Shown one piece after another: positions 7,626 to 14,852 of a DNA stretch of 64,000 nucleotides. Source of the stretch: an uncultured Pelagibacteraceae bacterium. GTDB taxonomy: Bacteria; Pseudomonadota; Alphaproteobacteria; Pelagibacterales; Pelagibacteraceae. How positions within the stretch are numbered: the stretch's first letter is position 1; each line of letters begins with the position of its first letter. The translations under genes were made by a program, and so were the position numbers. Below the pieces are notes generated by a model, which searched no databases, was not told where the DNA came from, and saw only the letters and a list, made by a program, of their open reading frames with translations. The stretch covers positions 124,001-188,000 of the forward strand of contig CACDZF010000001.1 in NCBI GenBank assembly GCA_902557385.1, written 5' to 3'.

Positions 7626-8522
7626 TTAGTCAAATAAAGATTTAACTCGATACCATGATTTTTTACCTACCATAGAATTTAAAAGACCTGAAAATCTTGC
7701 ATAATACATTGTCTGTTTTTTTTTATTATAAATTACTGTGAAAAAAATCATTTTAAAGAAAGATCTAATAAATTTTCCGAACAGTGAAAAAAAAGCATAA
7801 AAATAATTAGTATATTTTTTTTTATAATAAAATGCTGACCACATCCAATGCCAATTTCTAAACATTTCAGTTTCGATTGAATACTGTGGATCTGTAGCAG
7901 CTGATCCTTTGTGACCTAAATGATTGATTAATAAATTTGAACTACAGAAAACCTTACCATTCATTAATTTAATTCTTCTACACAAATCTGCTTCTTCAAA
8001 GTATAAAAAGAAATTTTCGTCAAAATAAAATTCAGTATTAATATTTTTTGTATCAAACAACATTGAACATCCTATAACAAAGTCAACTTCTTTAAGATTA
8101 AATTCATCAAACTTATTATGATTTGGACTCAAATCAAAACTTCCATATGGCAAATAGTGTGTTTGATCATTATATGATGGACCAATAACACTAAAATTTA
8201 TTTTTCCAGATAAATATAAATTAATTTCGTCAAAAAAATTTTTATTATATTCAACATCAGGATTTGAAATTAAAGCAAATCTAGTTTTTGTATTCTTTAG
8301 TCCTAAATTATTACCACCTCCATATCCTAAGTTCTTGCCAGATAAAATTACATTTACATTATTGTATTTGTTTTCAATTTTTTTCTTAAATTCTTGATTG
8401 CTAGAATTTTCTACAACTAAAATTTTAACTCCTTTTTTAATTGAATCTAAACAATTAAATAATATTTCTTCATTTGTTTTGAAAGTGACTATTATTACTG
8501 TTAAATCTTTAAGATTATTCAT
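7626..8522 (-). CDS. Family 2 glycosyltransferase (rhamnosyltransferase-like)
   Basis: A 298-residue GT-A fold glycosyltransferase. The N-terminus VIIVTFKTNEEIL, the nucleotide-sugar segment NLGYGGGNNLGLK and the metal-binding region LISNPDVEY (DXD-like) are those of the WbbL/RfbF group that adds rhamnose or similar sugars to O-antigen. C-terminal residues ~240-280 hold a hydrophobic stretch that may associate with the membrane. It marks the left edge of a surface-glycan island and converges with apt. Acceptor and donor cannot be deduced. Confidence 0.85.
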   Translation of the reverse strand: MNNLKDLTVIIVTFKTNEEILFNCLDSIKKGVKILVVENSSNQEFKKKIENKYNNVNVILSGKNLGYGGGNNLGLKNTKTRFALISNPDVEYNKNFFDEINLYLSGKINFSVIGPSYNDQTHYLPYGSFDLSPNHNKFDEFNLKEVDFVIGCSMLFDTKNINTEFYFDENFFLYFEEADLCRRIKLMNGKVFCSSNLLINHLGHKGSAATDPQYSIETEMFRNWHWMWSAFYYKKKYTNYFYAFFSLFGKFIRSFFKMIFFTVIYNKKKQTMYYARFSGLLNSMVGKKSWYRVKSLFD

Positions 8523-8578
8523 TAATAAATTGTTTAATATGTATGATAAATGAATATATATATAATTGAAAAAAATCT

Positions 8579-9580
8579 ATGAAAATTTTTATTACTGGTG
8601 TTGCGGGATTTTTAGGAAGCCATCTTGCTGAAAGAATGCTTAGTATTGGTCATGAGGTTTTGGGAAATGATAATTTAATTGGTGGCGATTTAGAAAATGT
8701 TAACAAAAAAATTAAATTTTTTAAAACTGACTGTAACGATCTTGAGGGTATGGTAAAAATAACAAAAGATTGTGATATTGTTTATCATTGTGCTGCAACT
8801 GCCCATGAAGGACTATCTGTTTTTTCTCCTCATATTATTACAAATAATATATTTCAAGCGAGTGTTTCAGCTATTACCGCATCTATAAAAAATAAAGTTA
8901 AAAGATTCGTTTATTGCTCTTCTATGGCTAGATATGGAAGTCAAAAACCTCCATTTACAGAGGAGATGAGCCCAGCACCTGTGGATCCTTATGGTGTAGC
9001 AAAAGTTGCCGGTGAAAATATTTTAAAATTATTAGCTGACTTAAATGATATGGAGTGGAATATTGCAGTTCCTCATAATATTATTGGACCAAATCAAAAA
9101 TATGATGATCCTTTTAGAAATGTAGTTTCAATTTTTATTAATAGAAATCTACAAAATAAACCTGCAATTATTTATGGAGATGGAAAACAAAAAAGATGTT
9201 TTTCATATATTGATGACGTTATTTTCTGTTTAGAAAAATTGGCACTTGATAAGGAAATAAATAAACAAATTATAAATGTCGGACCAGATGAAGAGGAAGT
9301 AACAATAAAGGAGGTGGCAGAAATTGTTGCAAACGAAACAGGTTTTAATGAAAATCCAATATATCTAGCGGATAGACCTAAAGAGGTAAAATTTGCAACT
9401 TGTAGCTCAGAGAAGTCTAGAAAATTACTTAACTACAAAACAAAAACTACCTTAAAAGATGCTATTAAAAAAACAATCGAGTACATAAAAAAAAATGGGG
9501 TTAAGCCATTTAAATATTATCTTCCAGTTGAAATAATTAATGATAAAACACCTGAGTCTTGGGTAAAAAAATTAATTTAA
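8579..9580 (+). CDS. NAD-dependent sugar-nucleotide epimerase/dehydratase
   Basis: A 333-residue extended short-chain dehydrogenase. The Rossmann motif GVAGFLGSHLAE is at residues 7-18, the catalytic Ser region is YCSSMARYG and the Tyr-Lys pair is YGVAKVAGE. The fold and length fit UDP-glucose/UDP-GlcNAc 4-epimerases and relatives that make nucleotide sugars for surface polysaccharide. It lies 7 bases before rmlB on the same strand, so both probably form one transcription unit. The exact sugar is not visible. Confidence 0.88.
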   Translation: MKIFITGVAGFLGSHLAERMLSIGHEVLGNDNLIGGDLENVNKKIKFFKTDCNDLEGMVKITKDCDIVYHCAATAHEGLSVFSPHIITNNIFQASVSAITASIKNKVKRFVYCSSMARYGSQKPPFTEEMSPAPVDPYGVAKVAGENILKLLADLNDMEWNIAVPHNIIGPNQKYDDPFRNVVSIFINRNLQNKPAIIYGDGKQKRCFSYIDDVIFCLEKLALDKEINKQIINVGPDEEEVTIKEVAEIVANETGFNENPIYLADRPKEVKFATCSSEKSRKLLNYKTKTTLKDAIKKTIEYIKKNGVKPFKYYLPVEIINDKTPESWVKKLI

Positions 9581-9587
9581 TATATTT

Positions 9588-10613
9588 GTGAAAAAAAAAA
9601 TTATTGTTACAGGTGGACTTGGTTTTATAGGCAGTAATCTTATCAACTTACTTCTTAAAAATAATTACAATATTATAAATTTAGATAAAATTTCTTATTC
9701 ATCCAATTTCTACAATACGAAAGAATTTAAGAAAAATAAGAAATATAAATTTATTAGATGTGATTTAAACAATAAAAAAAAATTACAAAAAATTTTCAAT
9801 TTTTTTAAACCCTCTGCAATTTTTAATTTAGCAGCAGAAACACATGTGGATAGATCAATTGATGGACCAGAAAATTTTATAAAAAGTAATATTTTAGGCG
9901 TATATAATCTTTTAGAGGTATTTAAAAAATATTCTAAAAAATATTCTTATGCAAAACTAATTCATATCTCCACTGATGAGGTTTATGGAGATATTTTAAG
10001 CGGTAGAGCTGACGAAAATTTTCCTTATAAACCAAGTTCTCCATATGCTGCTAGCAAAGCTTCATCGGATCACTTAGTTTACTCTTATGTTAGAACGTAT
10101 AAAATACCTGCTATTATAACTAATTGTTCGAATAATTACGGACCAAAACAACATCCTGAAAAGTTAATACCAAAATTGATATACAACATAATAAAAAACA
10201 AAAAATTGCCAATTTATGGGAAAGGTTTAAACTCGAGAGAATGGATATATGTTGAAGATCACTGCCAGGCTTTAATTAAAATTCTTCAAAAAGGAAAAGT
10301 CGGAAATTTTTATAATATTGGATCAAATATTAATAAAACAAATATTCAAATTACTAAATCACTAATTACTATTGCAAAAAAAAATATTAAAATTGGAAAA
10401 AATGTAAAAATTAAATTTGTAAAAGATAGACCAGGCCATGATGTTAGATACGCACTAAATAGCAAAAAAACTATCAACGAATTGAAATGGAAACCAAAGA
10501 TTAATTTAATTAAAGGTCTTAATTTAACGTTTAAATGGTATTTAAGTAATTTACAGTATTACTCTTCATTAAAAATGAAAGAAGCAACCAAGAGAATTGG
10601 TTTAAAAAAATAG
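9588..10613 (+). CDS. rmlB: dTDP-glucose 4,6-dehydratase
   Basis: A 341-residue extended SDR. Marks of RmlB: TGGLGFIGSNLI (7-18), NLAAETHVDRSIDGP (catalytic region), HISTDEVYGDI and YAASKASSDHLV (Tyr-Lys), then NCSNNYGPKQHPEKLIP. It forms dTDP-4-keto-6-deoxyglucose, the precursor of rhamnose and other deoxysugars. The GTG start lies 7 bases after the previous stop. The C-terminal half is unusually lysine/asparagine-rich from AT bias. The rest of the rhamnose pathway (rmlA, C, D) is not in this window. The gene ends 6 bases before the first tRNA-derived fragment. Confidence 0.93.
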   Translation: MKKKIIVTGGLGFIGSNLINLLLKNNYNIINLDKISYSSNFYNTKEFKKNKKYKFIRCDLNNKKKLQKIFNFFKPSAIFNLAAETHVDRSIDGPENFIKSNILGVYNLLEVFKKYSKKYSYAKLIHISTDEVYGDILSGRADENFPYKPSSPYAASKASSDHLVYSYVRTYKIPAIITNCSNNYGPKQHPEKLIPKLIYNIIKNKKLPIYGKGLNSREWIYVEDHCQALIKILQKGKVGNFYNIGSNINKTNIQITKSLITIAKKNIKIGKNVKIKFVKDRPGHDVRYALNSKKTINELKWKPKINLIKGLNLTFKWYLSNLQYYSSLKMKEATKRIGLKK

Positions 10614-10619
10614 TTAATT

Positions 10620-10672
10620 TGGTAGCGGGAAGTGGGATCGAACAACTGACCTCGGGCTTATGAGTCCCGCGC
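10620..10672 (-). pseudogene. tRNA 3' fragment A (anticodon arm to CCA)
   Basis: 53 bases match the 3' part of the complete tRNA at 14635-14711 with a single difference (AACAACTG instead of AACCACTG). It spans CCA, acceptor 3' strand, T arm, variable loop and anticodon arm; the match stops abruptly after GTCCCGCGC, and no D arm or acceptor 5' strand follows. It cannot fold as a tRNA. This is what an integrative element leaves when it enters the 3' half of a tRNA gene. Confidence 0.9.
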
Positions 10673-10735
10673 CTTCACCTTTCTCTACGTTTTTATACAA
10701 TAAAACGTTAAGAAAATAATTAAAATCCTAACTCA

Positions 10736-10779
10736 GTGAGTCATATGTGTGTCAGAAATATTTTAATTTTAGTGTGTCA
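10736..10779 (+). repeat. Phased 8-bp direct repeats, left end of islet I
   Basis: GTGAGTCA (10736), GTGTGTCA (10747) and GTGTGTCA (10772): the first two start 11 bp apart, the third 25 bp later. The same arrangement (11, then 26 bp) recurs at 14783-14827. Direct, helically phased short repeats next to an att core resemble arm-type binding sites of tyrosine recombinases; they could alternatively be operator sites for the gene that starts at 10802. Confidence 0.6.
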
Positions 10780-10801
10780 AAATATTTGATAACGTTTAGA
10801 T

Positions 10802-11476
10802 ATGAAAAAACTTTTAGGGATCTTGGTTCTGACCTTCTTGCTGGTCAGTACATCAGCACACTCACTAAGTAATTGGAAAAAGTATACTGGCCAAGGAGAA
10901 TTGAAATTATCTAAAGATACTTTCGATCTTATAGAATTTTATTTTAGCGCTGGAAAATATGGAACAATTTATAACAACCCAAAATATGAATGGGAAAGAG
11001 AAATGATAAAAAGTGTGTGGAAACCAGCGTTTATGATTATTTCTAGAAATGGAAAAGGTAGATTTTGGTATTACGAACCTATTGGTAGTGAAATTGATAC
11101 TACGCCAAATTATCTTACAAGAGCAAGAAACAAATGTACAAAACAAGGACACGGTGAATGTTTTCTTTTTGCACTTAAAGATAAAATAGTTTGGCAAAAT
11201 GGAATAAATCCAAAAAAAGGAACTAGAATTAAAAAAAAAGATGCAAAAAATGGAATGGTATTAACAAAACTAACTGAACTAGGTTTTTATGATGGTGGTA
11301 TTACAAAAACAAAAAAAATTGAAAAAAAGAAACCAAAGATAAAAAAAAAAGCAAAAAAAGATACAGTTTCAACGTCAGATTTAGCTAAAGAGCTTAGAGA
11401 ATTAAAAAAACTTTACGATGAAGGAATTTTAACAAAAGAAGAATTTAGCAAAGCAAAAGAAAAGTTATTAAATTAA
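10802..11476 (+). CDS. Exported islet protein with C-terminal SHOCT-like tail
   Basis: A 224-residue protein with signal peptide MKKLLGILVLTFLLVSTSAHS. Residues ~30-135 form a module shared with the genes at 12443 and 14853: GQGELKLSKD at its start, a central F/Y-rich part, and a cysteine pair ending ECFLFALKDKIVW. A lysine-rich linker (165-190) leads to a SHOCT-like short helical hairpin, LKKLYDEGILTKEEF, at the C-terminus. Function unknown; SHOCT tails often mediate oligomerisation or attachment. It is the first cargo gene of islet I, directly behind the phased repeats, with 6 bases to the next gene. Confidence 0.75.
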   Translation: MKKLLGILVLTFLLVSTSAHSLSNWKKYTGQGELKLSKDTFDLIEFYFSAGKYGTIYNNPKYEWEREMIKSVWKPAFMIISRNGKGRFWYYEPIGSEIDTTPNYLTRARNKCTKQGHGECFLFALKDKIVWQNGINPKKGTRIKKKDAKNGMVLTKLTELGFYDGGITKTKKIEKKKPKIKKKAKKDTVSTSDLAKELRELKKLYDEGILTKEEFSKAKEKLLN

Positions 11477-11482
11477 GTAAAA

Positions 11483-12436
11483 ATGAAAAAAATCTTAGCA
11501 ACTCTTCTTTTTTTATATCTAATATTTTTTAACTACAGTTTTGCAGATACCCAGCTTTCTTGGAACAAAAAATACCAAGGTGATATAAAAATATTAGGAG
11601 TTAATCTAAGCCTTCCAGAAGGACAGTGGCTGCTGATAGCGACAGACGGATATTTTATTAAAGGAATAGAATACAAAGAGGCTAATTTTGTTCGTGAAGA
11701 AGAAAATGTTTTAAAAGATATAGTTGAGCTTGCAGTATTTAAAACTGGCGGGCAATTTACTTATTGGATTGACTTATTTGCTTCAAAAACTTTTTTTAAA
11801 AATAGACACGATGGATGTTATGAAAAACCCGAATATTATTTATTAAAAGCTTGGGTACATAAACCATCATTCAATTGTTTTATAGTAAGGCATATAGATC
11901 CATGGAAAGAATTATATAACCCAGATAATCACCTGCCTGCCGAAGGGATTGTTTTACCTTTAGATCGTAGTTGGGTGAGAAATTGGGTGGAAGATTATCA
12001 AATTGAAATTCCTAAAGTAATGCTTTCAGATTGGCATTGGTTTTATGCAAAAAGTACAGGCATAACAATAAGTTCAATAATGCACTCAATAAACCCAGAA
12101 TTACATGGTGCAAAAAAAACAAAATTTAAAGGGGAGATGGAGTCCGAATATCATAAATTTAATATCGACAAATATCCTGAAGCTAAAAAATTTATGGAAA
12201 CCTTTATAAAACAATCAGCAAACCGACATATAAAATTTGAAGAAAGTGTTAAAGCTAAAAGAAAACATAAATTAGATTTAAGTGAATGGAATATAAGTGG
12301 AAATAAACAAAATAAGAAAAAAACAAAGAAGCATTCAAACTTAACAGAAGATCTTAAAGAGTTGAAAAAACTTTATGACGAAGGAATTTTAACAAAAGAA
12401 GAATTTACTAAAGCTAAAAAGAAATTACTAGATTAA
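11483..12436 (+). CDS. Exported islet protein with SHOCT-like tail, central part unrecognised
   Basis: A 317-residue protein with a signal peptide (MKKILATLLFLYLIFFNYSF, cleavage near ADT). The central 220 residues, rich in Trp and aromatic residues (HWFYAKS, DPWKELY), belong to no family I recognise. Residues ~285-317 form a SHOCT-like tail, LKKLYDEGILTKEEF, nearly identical in protein and DNA to that of the gene just upstream, so the tail appears to be swapped or duplicated between otherwise unrelated proteins. It lies 6 bases from both neighbours and is probably co-transcribed with them. Confidence 0.72.
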   Translation: MKKILATLLFLYLIFFNYSFADTQLSWNKKYQGDIKILGVNLSLPEGQWLLIATDGYFIKGIEYKEANFVREEENVLKDIVELAVFKTGGQFTYWIDLFASKTFFKNRHDGCYEKPEYYLLKAWVHKPSFNCFIVRHIDPWKELYNPDNHLPAEGIVLPLDRSWVRNWVEDYQIEIPKVMLSDWHWFYAKSTGITISSIMHSINPELHGAKKTKFKGEMESEYHKFNIDKYPEAKKFMETFIKQSANRHIKFEESVKAKRKHKLDLSEWNISGNKQNKKKTKKHSNLTEDLKELKKLYDEGILTKEEFTKAKKKLLD

Positions 12437-12442
12437 ATATAC

Positions 12443-13123
12443 ATGAAAAAACTTTTAGGGATCGTGGTTCTGGGTTTGTTGTTAAGTGGCAATGCTTATA
12501 CTGCTAATGAGGGTTCAGGTCCTATTGAATTTCCACCAAAATTTGAAAAAAGATTTAAAGACTACCTTGGACATGTAGCAAATAAAAAACAATATAAATT
12601 TGCATTTGCATTTCACCCAGATGGAGCGAATGATTGGCAAGCAATCAAAGGTGGATCAAGTTCTCTTAAAGTTGCAGAAAAAAAAGCGATTAAAGCATGT
12701 AATAAGAAAGCAAAAAAAAAAGGATGTAAGATTTTTGCAAGAGGTGAAAAAATTGTTTGGAATTCAGATACTATCCCAAGTACTCTTTACACATTAATAG
12801 AAGCATCTGGAGCTTTTGATTATATAGACTGGAAAGATATTTCGATAGAAATAGGTGAAGGACCTATTACCTTAAGCAAAGATGCAACAAAAAAATTTGC
12901 AGAATATTTAGAAATTTACGAAAATAATAAAAACAACAAAGGTTGGAGTATTTATTTTGCAGTTTCAGCAGATGGTAAAAACTCTGGTGATATGGCAGCA
13001 TCTTCTTCTAGTGAAAAAAATATTGAAATGGTTAAAGCAATGGCGATAGCTGAATGCATGTCAAATAATAAAAAAAATAAATGCTATCTATATGCAATTA
13101 ATGATAAAGTAGTTTGGAAATAA
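12443..13123 (+). CDS. Exported islet protein with two tandem Cys-KIVW modules
   Basis: A 226-residue protein with signal peptide MKKLLGIVVLGLLLSGNAYT. Two copies of the same ~100-residue module follow: first GSGPIEFPPKF...CKIFARGEKIVW (about 24-112), then GEGPITLSKDA...CYLYAINDKVVW (about 133-226). Each has a helix with the pattern AxxxAxxxC, a second Cys 8-10 residues later, and an ending (I/V)VW. This ending is common in secreted alphaproteobacterial proteins of unknown function. It has no SHOCT tail. The first 45 nucleotides are almost identical to those of the gene at 14853 although the rest differs. Function unknown. Confidence 0.75.
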   Translation: MKKLLGIVVLGLLLSGNAYTANEGSGPIEFPPKFEKRFKDYLGHVANKKQYKFAFAFHPDGANDWQAIKGGSSSLKVAEKKAIKACNKKAKKKGCKIFARGEKIVWNSDTIPSTLYTLIEASGAFDYIDWKDISIEIGEGPITLSKDATKKFAEYLEIYENNKNNKGWSIYFAVSADGKNSGDMAASSSSEKNIEMVKAMAIAECMSNNKKNKCYLYAINDKVVWK

Positions 13124-13204
13124 TGTTTAATTAAGAATTGATTCTTCATTTGTAATCAATTTTAAGTTTGACCGCACTATGACTGCAATGATAGGGTTTT
13201 AGAA

Positions 13205-13732
13205 ATGAAAAAACTTTTAGTGATAGTGGTTCTTTGCTTAACTTTAAATAGTTGTGCTAGCACTATGTCAGGTAATTCACAACCCGTGACCATTTCTTCA
13301 AATGTAAATGGTGCAAGCTGTATTTTAACAAATGAAAAAGGATCCTGGTCTTTACAAACTCCTGGAAGTGCAGTTGTGACCAATTCAAGAGAAAATCTCT
13401 CTGTTAGATGTGAAAAAAATGGTTATGAAAGTGCTGTCGTCAGTGTTCCATCAACACACAAAGACTCTGCCACTTGGGGCAATGTAGTTTTAGGGGGAGG
13501 CATAGGTTATATTTGGGATAGAAAAACTGGAGCAGCCTTCATATATCCGTCTACTATCAATTTAACATTAGTTAAATCTGAAACAACGCAAACTAATTCT
13601 GATAACAACACAAAAGTTAATTTAAGCGGTCAAACAACAGCTGAACAATTAAAACAATTAAGTTTATTATATAAAGACGGTGTTTTAACAAAAGAAGAAT
13701 TTGAAAAAGCCAAAAAGAAACTATTAAATTAA
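13205..13732 (+). CDS. Lipoprotein with PEGA-like domain and SHOCT-like tail
   Basis: A 175-residue protein. The N-terminus MKKLLVIVVLCLTLNSCAS ends in a lipobox (LNSC), so it should be an acylated envelope lipoprotein. Residues ~27-75 (NGASCILTNEKGSW, TPGSAVV, LSVRCEKNGYES) form a PEGA-like beta domain with two cysteines, followed by a Gly-rich stretch (VVLGGGIGYIW). The C-terminus LLYKDGVLTKEEFEKAKKK is a SHOCT-like hairpin. The gene at 13991 on the other strand, in islet II, is a relative through the same beta domain. Last cargo gene of islet I. Function unknown. Confidence 0.78.
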   Translation: MKKLLVIVVLCLTLNSCASTMSGNSQPVTISSNVNGASCILTNEKGSWSLQTPGSAVVTNSRENLSVRCEKNGYESAVVSVPSTHKDSATWGNVVLGGGIGYIWDRKTGAAFIYPSTINLTLVKSETTQTNSDNNTKVNLSGQTTAEQLKQLSLLYKDGVLTKEEFEKAKKKLLN

Positions 13733-13736
13733 TAAC

Positions 13737-13788
13737 TTCCCGAGTTCTCAAAATTCAGTTTCTGAGTGTGTCACACGTGTGTCAAGAA
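13737..13788 (+). repeat. 52-bp right-end repeat of islet I with phased GTGTGTCA pair
   Basis: Identical to 15689-15740 at 51 of 52 positions (one A/C change). It contains two GTGTGTCA copies at 13766 and 13777, 11 bp apart, with the palindrome CACACGTGTG across their junction. It ends 20 bases before tRNA fragment B. Same position relative to the islet edge as its twin in islet III, which argues that both islets are one element family. Confidence 0.85.
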
Positions 13789-13807
13789 TTGACTAAACGT
13801 TAAATTT

Positions 13808-13860
13808 TGGTAGCGGTAAGTGGGATCGAACCACTGACCTCGGGCTTATGAGTCCCGCGC
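13808..13860 (-). pseudogene. tRNA 3' fragment B (anticodon arm to CCA)
   Basis: 53 bases match the 3' part of the complete tRNA with one change (GCGGTAAG for GCGGGAAG). The match ends at the same base as fragment A, after GTCCCGCGC, then continues with unrelated CATTTATTT. It lacks the D arm and acceptor 5' strand and cannot be functional. It is the shared boundary between islets I and II. Confidence 0.9.
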
Positions 13861-13924
13861 CATTTATTTTTTAAAAGCAATTGCTTAACTTTTCAATCTA
13901 ATATTTTTAATTTTTGCTAAGTGG

Positions 13925-13943
13925 TTGGAGCATATGTGGAGCA
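13925..13943 (+). repeat. Phased GGAGCA-type direct repeat, left end of islet II
   Basis: TTGGAGCA (13925) and GTGGAGCA (13936) start 11 bp apart with spacer TAT. This follows the same layout, spacer and distance from the tRNA fragment (about 65 bp) as the GTGTGTCA-type pair in islet I, but with a different core word. Confidence 0.6.
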
Positions 13944-13990
13944 AGATTTAAAGATTCCTCGGGAATGCTTTGAAGAAGTCCCATGGGTTA

Positions 13991-14578
13991 TTATTTTTCT
14001 TCCATTTCAATTATAATAAAAGGTACCCATCCTCCTTTTTTAGGAAATTTTTTCGCGTTATAACTTTTAGTATCATGGTATTTTTTTGAGTGTAATTTTT
14101 CTGAAGAGATTTTATGAGTTGCGTAAGTAACTGGTTCTTTAATAAATTTACCAACTTTGCCAATAACTTTGATACTTCCTTCAATAGCAAGAGCTCCTAT
14201 ATTTAAAATCGTGTTCGTTGGATCGCTTATTATTGCATCAAAAATACCTTGAATGACAAGTTCTTCTGTGTCAACTATTCCAATTTCATAATCTGCCATA
14301 TTTGAAATTAAACTTTCTTTTGATCTAGCCCGCAAAGATAGTTCTTTTGTTTTGTAACCATCTTTTTTACAAATTACTTTTAAATTGTCTTTTGAAATTT
14401 TTAATTTAACTATACCTGGAGTGGTTACGTTCCATTTGCCTTTATTATTTTTAAAATTACATTCAGCTCCTTCAGGTTTGGTAACTATTGGCAAATTTTC
14501 TTTGCCAAAAATTAAACCTGCATAACTAACATTGCACCAAAGTATTCCCGTGACCAAAAACATAATTAGCTTACGCAT
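13991..14578 (-). CDS. Exported protein with PEGA-like domain (islet II cargo)
   Basis: A 195-residue protein with signal peptide MRKLIMFLVTGILWCNVSYA. Residues ~33-80 (PEGAECNFKNNKGKW, TPGIVKL, LKVICKKDGYKT) are a PEGA-like beta domain related to that of the lipoprotein at 13205 in islet I, with the same two cysteines. The middle (95-135) is weakly hydrophobic and the C-terminus is Lys/Tyr/His-rich without SHOCT tail. No lipobox. Function unknown. It is the only gene of its islet and runs opposite to the cargo of islets I and III. Confidence 0.75.
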   Translation of the reverse strand: MRKLIMFLVTGILWCNVSYAGLIFGKENLPIVTKPEGAECNFKNNKGKWNVTTPGIVKLKISKDNLKVICKKDGYKTKELSLRARSKESLISNMADYEIGIVDTEELVIQGIFDAIISDPTNTILNIGALAIEGSIKVIGKVGKFIKEPVTYATHKISSEKLHSKKYHDTKSYNAKKFPKKGGWVPFIIIEMEEK

Positions 14579-14593
14579 AAAAGTACTTTACCA

Positions 14594-14612
14594 TTGGAGC
14601 ACCAGTGGAGCA
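14594..14612 (+). repeat. Phased GGAGCA-type direct repeat, right end of islet II
   Basis: TTGGAGCA (14594) and GTGGAGCA (14605), 11 bp apart, end 22 bases before the CCA end of the tRNA at 14635. In islet I the corresponding gap is 23 bases. Orientation is the same as at the left end. Confidence 0.6.
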
Positions 14613-14634
14613 ATAATTTGGAAACCTTCTAGAA

Positions 14635-14711
14635 TGGTAGCGGGAAGTGGGATCGAACCACTGACCTCGGGCTTATGAGTCCCGCGCTCTAACCAACTGA
14701 GCTACCCCGCC
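14635..14711 (-). tRNA. tRNA with CAU anticodon, probably elongator tRNA-Met
   Basis: 77 bases fold as a full tRNA ending in encoded CCA: acceptor GGCGGGG / TCCCGCT (with G-U at both ends), D stem GCTC/GAGC, anticodon loop CTCATAA (CAU), T stem AGTGG/CCACT with TTCGATC loop. The GGCGGGGTAGCTCAG start excludes an initiator tRNA; a tRNA-Ile2 (lysidine type) is the alternative. The anticodon stem has an A-G mismatch at 31:39, present in all four copies, so it is ancestral rather than decay. It is the only intact copy among the four in this array. Confidence 0.93.
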
Positions 14712-14782
14712 ATTAATTTTGTATTGATATATAATACTTTTAATTTTTTAAGCAATCAAGAATTGTCTAATTTCCCTTTTTA

Positions 14783-14827
14783 TTGTGTCATATGTGAGTC
14801 AAGAACATGTGTATTTTTAGTGAGTCA
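14783..14827 (+). repeat. Phased 8-bp direct repeats, left end of islet III
   Basis: TTGTGTCA (14783), GTGAGTCA (14794) and GTGAGTCA (14820): spacings 11 and 26 bp, against 11 and 25 bp in islet I. They precede the cargo gene at 14853 by about 25 bases, as in islet I (22 bases), so a promoter/operator role for the cargo gene is an alternative to recombinase binding. Confidence 0.6.
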
Positions 14828-14852
14828 AGATTTATAATAACGAATAGAAATT

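Larger units (their letters stand above)
10620..13860. mobile_element. tRNA-anchored islet I (no integrase)
   Basis: A ~3.2-kb segment bounded by tRNA 3' fragments A (10620-10672) and B (13808-13860) in the same orientation, as in attL/attR direct repeats. Just inside each end are 8-bp direct repeats of the type GTGTGTCA phased at 11 bp. Cargo: four plus-strand genes for small exported proteins. No integrase, transposase or replication gene is present. I infer a non-autonomous or degraded integrative element; alternatives are repeated recombination between tRNA repeats without site-specific integrase. Confidence 0.6.
13808..14711. mobile_element. tRNA-anchored islet II (single cargo gene)
   Basis: A ~0.9-kb segment between fragment B and the complete tRNA. 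Inside each end lies a pair of 8-bp direct repeats of a second type (TTGGAGCA / GTGGAGCA), again phased at 11 bp: 13925/13936 on the left and 14594/14605 on the right. Its one gene (13991-14578) is on the minus strand. No recombinase. The different repeat type suggests a different recombinase specificity from islets I and III; this is inference. Confidence 0.55.

Noticed and set aside
13177-13383. Minus-strand frame opposite the lipoprotein gene
   Set aside because: It lies fully antisense to a frame with a clear signal peptide and lipobox, and lacks its own start signals.
10620-13860. tRNA-like fragments as two further functional tRNA genes
   Set aside because: Both end after the anticodon arm; the D arm and acceptor 5' strand are missing, so no cloverleaf is possible.
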